The notes beneath the pieces are model-generated. The model saw nothing but the letters and a program-made list of their open reading frames with translations. It was not told the origin of the DNA and did no database searches. Below, piece after piece: positions 16,401 through 18,722 of a stretch of DNA of 18,722 nucleotides. The stretch is from the NCBI GenBank assembly GCA_002451175.1, contig DKBI01000274.1, positions 1,910 through 20,631 on the forward strand, read 5' to 3'. Source of the stretch: Betaproteobacteria bacterium UBA6904. GTDB taxonomy: Bacteria; Pseudomonadota; Gammaproteobacteria; Burkholderiales; SG8-39. The translations under genes were made by a program, and so were the position numbers. Within the stretch, counting starts at the first letter, position 1. The number at the start of each line of letters is the position of its first letter.

Positions 16401-17507
16401 ATGATCCTTGTGAAGGCAAGGCGCGACCAGTTGCTTGGTCCATTGTCGGCCGTCTGCGGAATCATCGAGCGACGTCACACCTTGCCGATTCTCTCGAACG
16501 TGCTCCTCGAGCGCAGCGCGGACTCACTGACGTTTCTGGCGACCGATATCGAGATTCAGATCACGGCGCGGACCGACCTCGGCTCGGCAGGCGAGAGCAA
16601 GTCCGTCACGGTTGGTGCACGCAAGCTGGTGGATATTCTTCGCGCGCTTCCTGACGACGCGGAAGTCACGCTGCAGACGCAGGACAAGCGCCTCCAGGTG
16701 AAGGCCGGCAAGAGCCGGTTTTCGCTCCAGACGCTGCCGGCCGAGGACTTCCCGCGGCTTGCGCCGCCGAGCGGATCGGTAGCCCGTTTCAGCCTGCCGC
16801 AGAAGGTTCTGCGGGACCTGCTGGGGCTGGTCCAGTACGCGATGGCGCAGCAGGATATCCGCTACTACCTGAACGGCCTGCTGGTGCTCGCGGACGAGCG
16901 CACGCTGCGACTCGTCGCGACGGATGGCCACCGACTCGCGCATACCGCCGTTGCCCTGGAAGCCCCGGTGTCGCGACAAGAGGTGATCGTTCCGCGCAAG
17001 ACGATTCTTGAGCTTTCGAAATTGCTGGGCGACGTTGACGATCCCGTGTCGATCGAGATTTCCGCATCGCAGGCGACGTTTTCGTTCGGCAGCGTAAACC
17101 TCGTATCGAAGCTGATCGACGGCAAGTTTCCCGATTTCACGCGCGTCATCCCGACGTCGCACAAGAATCACCTCAGCGTCGAGCGCGAGACGCTCCGCCA
17201 GGCGCTGCAGCGTGCCGCCATCCTGTCGAATGAGAAATTCCGCGGCGTGCGCTGGGTACTGACGAAGGACAGCCTGAAAATCGTCTCCTCCAACGCCGAT
17301 CAGGAGGAGGCGGAGGAAACCATCGACGTCAGTTATGCCGGTGAGCCGCTCGATATCGGCTTCAACGTCAATTATCTGCTGGACGTGTTGAACAACGTGG
17401 AGGCGGCGCAGGTCGACTGCAGCTTCGGCGACGCCTCCTCGAGCGCGCTGCTGTGCTTCCCCACGCAGGCGGAGTTCAGGTACGTCGTCATGCCAATGCG
17501 CATCTAG
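16401..17507 (+). CDS. dnaN: DNA polymerase III beta subunit (sliding clamp)
   Basis: Ring-shaped processivity clamp that tethers DNA polymerase III and many repair proteins to DNA. It is 368 residues, normal for the family (E. coli 366). Seen: [64 protein letters not shown] and the C-terminal VMPMRI, which forms part of the partner-binding pocket. The ATG at 16401-16403 has a good AAAGGA about 7 bases upstream. An in-frame TTG at 16386 lies inside the 10-mer repeat and would destroy that ribosome site arrangement. No clear promoter was found in the gap. gyrB starts 22 bases downstream. Confidence 0.98.
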   Translation: MILVKARRDQLLGPLSAVCGIIERRHTLPILSNVLLERSADSLTFLATDIEIQITARTDLGSAGESKSVTVGARKLVDILRALPDDAEVTLQTQDKRLQVKAGKSRFSLQTLPAEDFPRLAPPSGSVARFSLPQKVLRDLLGLVQYAMAQQDIRYYLNGLLVLADERTLRLVATDGHRLAHTAVALEAPVSRQEVIVPRKTILELSKLLGDVDDPVSIEISASQATFSFGSVNLVSKLIDGKFPDFTRVIPTSHKNHLSVERETLRQALQRAAILSNEKFRGVRWVLTKDSLKIVSSNADQEEAEETIDVSYAGEPLDIGFNVNYLLDVLNNVEAAQVDCSFGDASSSALLCFPTQAEFRYVVMPMRI

Positions 17508-17529
17508 ATTGCGCGGAGAAACCAAGCCC

Positions 17530-18722
17530 GTGGGCGATTCGGAAAAGCAGCAGCAGGACAGCAACGATTACGGCAGCGACGCGATCAAGGTTCTGAAGGG
17601 CCTCGAGGCCGTGCGCAAGCGGCCCGGCATGTACATCGGCGACACCTCCGATGGTACCGGGTTGCATCACATGGTGTTCGAGGTCGTCGACAACGCCGTC
17701 GACGAAGCCCTCGGCGGATACTGCGACGAAATCGTGGTGACGATTCACACGGACAATTCCGTCTCGGTCCTCGACAACGGGCGCGGGATCCCCACGGGGG
17801 TCAAGGATGACGACGAACTGCGGCGCACGGCTGCGGAAATCGTCATGACCGAGCTCCATGCGGGGGGCAAGTTCGACAACAACACCTACAAGGTGTCCGG
17901 CGGGCTGCACGGCGTCGGCGTCTCGGTCGTCAATGCCTTGTCCAGCTGGCTGCGGCTCACCATCTGGCGCGACGGCAAGGTGCACCAAATGGAGTTTGCC
18001 GACGGTACCCCGACCGGACCGCTGCGCGTTACCGGCCTGACCGAGCGCCGCGGGACGGAGGTTCATTTCCTGGCGTCGCGCGGCATGTTCGGCGTGGTGG
18101 ATTACCACTACGACATTCTGGCGCGGCGTCTGCGCGAGCTCTCGTTCCTCAACAACGGGATCCGGATCGTGCTGATCGACCAGCGCGTCGGCAAGGAGGA
18201 GAACTTCGCCTTCGGCGGCGGGGTGCGGGGATTCGTCGAGTACATGAACCGCTCCAAAACCGTGCTGCACCCGAACGTCTTCCATGCCAGCGCGCAGCGC
18301 GAGGGGATCACGGTCGACGTCGCCATGCAGTGGAACGATTCCTACCAAGAGAGCGTGCTGTGTTATACGAACAACATCCCGCAGAAGGACGGCGGCACGC
18401 ACCTCACCGGTTTGCGCGCGGCAATGACGCGCGTGCTCAACAAGTTCATCGAGGAGAATGATCTCGCCAAGAAGGCGAAGGTCGAGACGAGCGGCGACGA
18501 CATGCGGGAAGGTCTGGCGTGCGTGCTGTCGGTCAAGGTGCCGGAGCCCAAGTTTTCTTCGCAGACGAAGGAAAAGCTGGTGTCCTCGGAAGTGCGCCCC
18601 GTCGTGGAGGAGCTCGTCGCGGAGAAGCTCCGGCAGTACTTGGACGAACGCCCGGCGGACGCCCGCACGATCACCGCGAAGATCATCGATGCCGCCCGCG
18701 CCCGCGAGGCCGCGCGCAAGGC
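17530..18722 (+). CDS. gyrB: DNA gyrase subunit B (N-terminal part, cut by window edge)
   Basis: ATPase subunit of the type II topoisomerase that introduces negative supercoils. About 397 codons are visible. The GHKL ATPase is clear: [11 protein letters not shown] (29-39), catalytic Glu51 and Asn55 in [21 protein letters not shown], and the ATP-lid glycine motif [15 protein letters not shown]. The transducer domain follows ([55 protein letters not shown]). The start is a GTG (17530-17532), with GGAG 11 bases upstream. Starting 22 bases after dnaN, it is probably co-transcribed with it. The open frame runs to the right edge without a stop; recF does not lie between dnaN and gyrB. Confidence 0.98.
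   Translation, partial: MGDSEKQQQDSNDYGSDAIKVLKGLEAVRKRPGMYIGDTSDGTGLHHMVFEVVDNAVDEALGGYCDEIVVTIHTDNSVSVLDNGRGIPTGVKDDDELRRTAAEIVMTELHAGGKFDNNTYKVSGGLHGVGVSVVNALSSWLRLTIWRDGKVHQMEFADGTPTGPLRVTGLTERRGTEVHFLASRGMFGVVDYHYDILARRLRELSFLNNGIRIVLIDQRVGKEENFAFGGGVRGFVEYMNRSKTVLHPNVFHASAQREGITVDVAMQWNDSYQESVLCYTNNIPQKDGGTHLTGLRAAMTRVLNKFIEENDLAKKAKVETSGDDMREGLACVLSVKVPEPKFSSQTKEKLVSSEVRPVVEELVAEKLRQYLDERPADARTITAKIIDAARAREAARK

Noticed and set aside
17488..18402. 304-codon minus-strand frame opposite gyrB
   Set aside because: gyrB on the plus strand is certain from its ATPase motifs; the reverse frame has no recognisable domain.

Overview
This window is the replication-origin region of a GC-rich bacterial chromosome, most likely a betaproteobacterium. 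The clues are the parA-parB pair running straight into the ATP synthase operon, the rpmH-rnpA-yidD-yidC-mnmE block diverging from dnaA-dnaN-gyrB, and a DnaA with the sequence DTYPKEI after Walker B, which I associate with betaproteobacteria. The genus cannot be named from this sequence. No CRISPR array, insertion sequence, tRNA, rRNA or prophage was seen.

Layout. From 1 to 3114, minus strand: the ATP synthase operon atpI-B-E-F-H-A, with atpA cut by the left edge, transcribed from a near-consensus sigma70 promoter at 3142-3170. From 3206 to 7330, minus strand: mnmG-rsmG-parA-parB, joined by ATGA overlaps or tiny gaps. A putative mnmG promoter and two parS-like sites sit at 7352-7419. From 7489 to 8676, plus strand: an MFS transporter gene. 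From 8880 to 10718, minus strand: GTP-dependent PEP carboxykinase, an unexpected neighbour here. From 10874 to 14660, minus strand: rpmH-rnpA-yidD-yidC-mnmE, tightly overlapping. From 14842 to the right edge, plus strand: dnaA, dnaN and gyrB (cut by the edge).

The origin appears to be bipartite. A perfect DnaA box lies upstream of dnaA (14743-14751). The dnaA-dnaN gap (16177-16400) holds two one-mismatch boxes, a phased set of CACAG half-boxes, and an AT-rich threefold repeat of a 10-mer just before dnaN. Nearly every gene left of the origin is read leftward and every gene right of it rightward, so transcription follows the forks. The MFS gene is the only exception.

The genes cover initiation (DnaA), the sliding clamp (DnaN), supercoiling (GyrB), origin segregation (ParA, ParB, parS), tRNA wobble modification (MnmE, MnmG), 16S rRNA methylation (RsmG), RNase P protein, ribosomal protein L34, membrane insertion (YidC, YidD), ATP synthesis and gluconeogenesis (PckG). 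I found no undescribed multi-gene system. The most interesting signals are the tandem repeat in the origin, the parS pair overlapping the mnmG promoter, and the pckG/MFS insertion between mnmE and mnmG.
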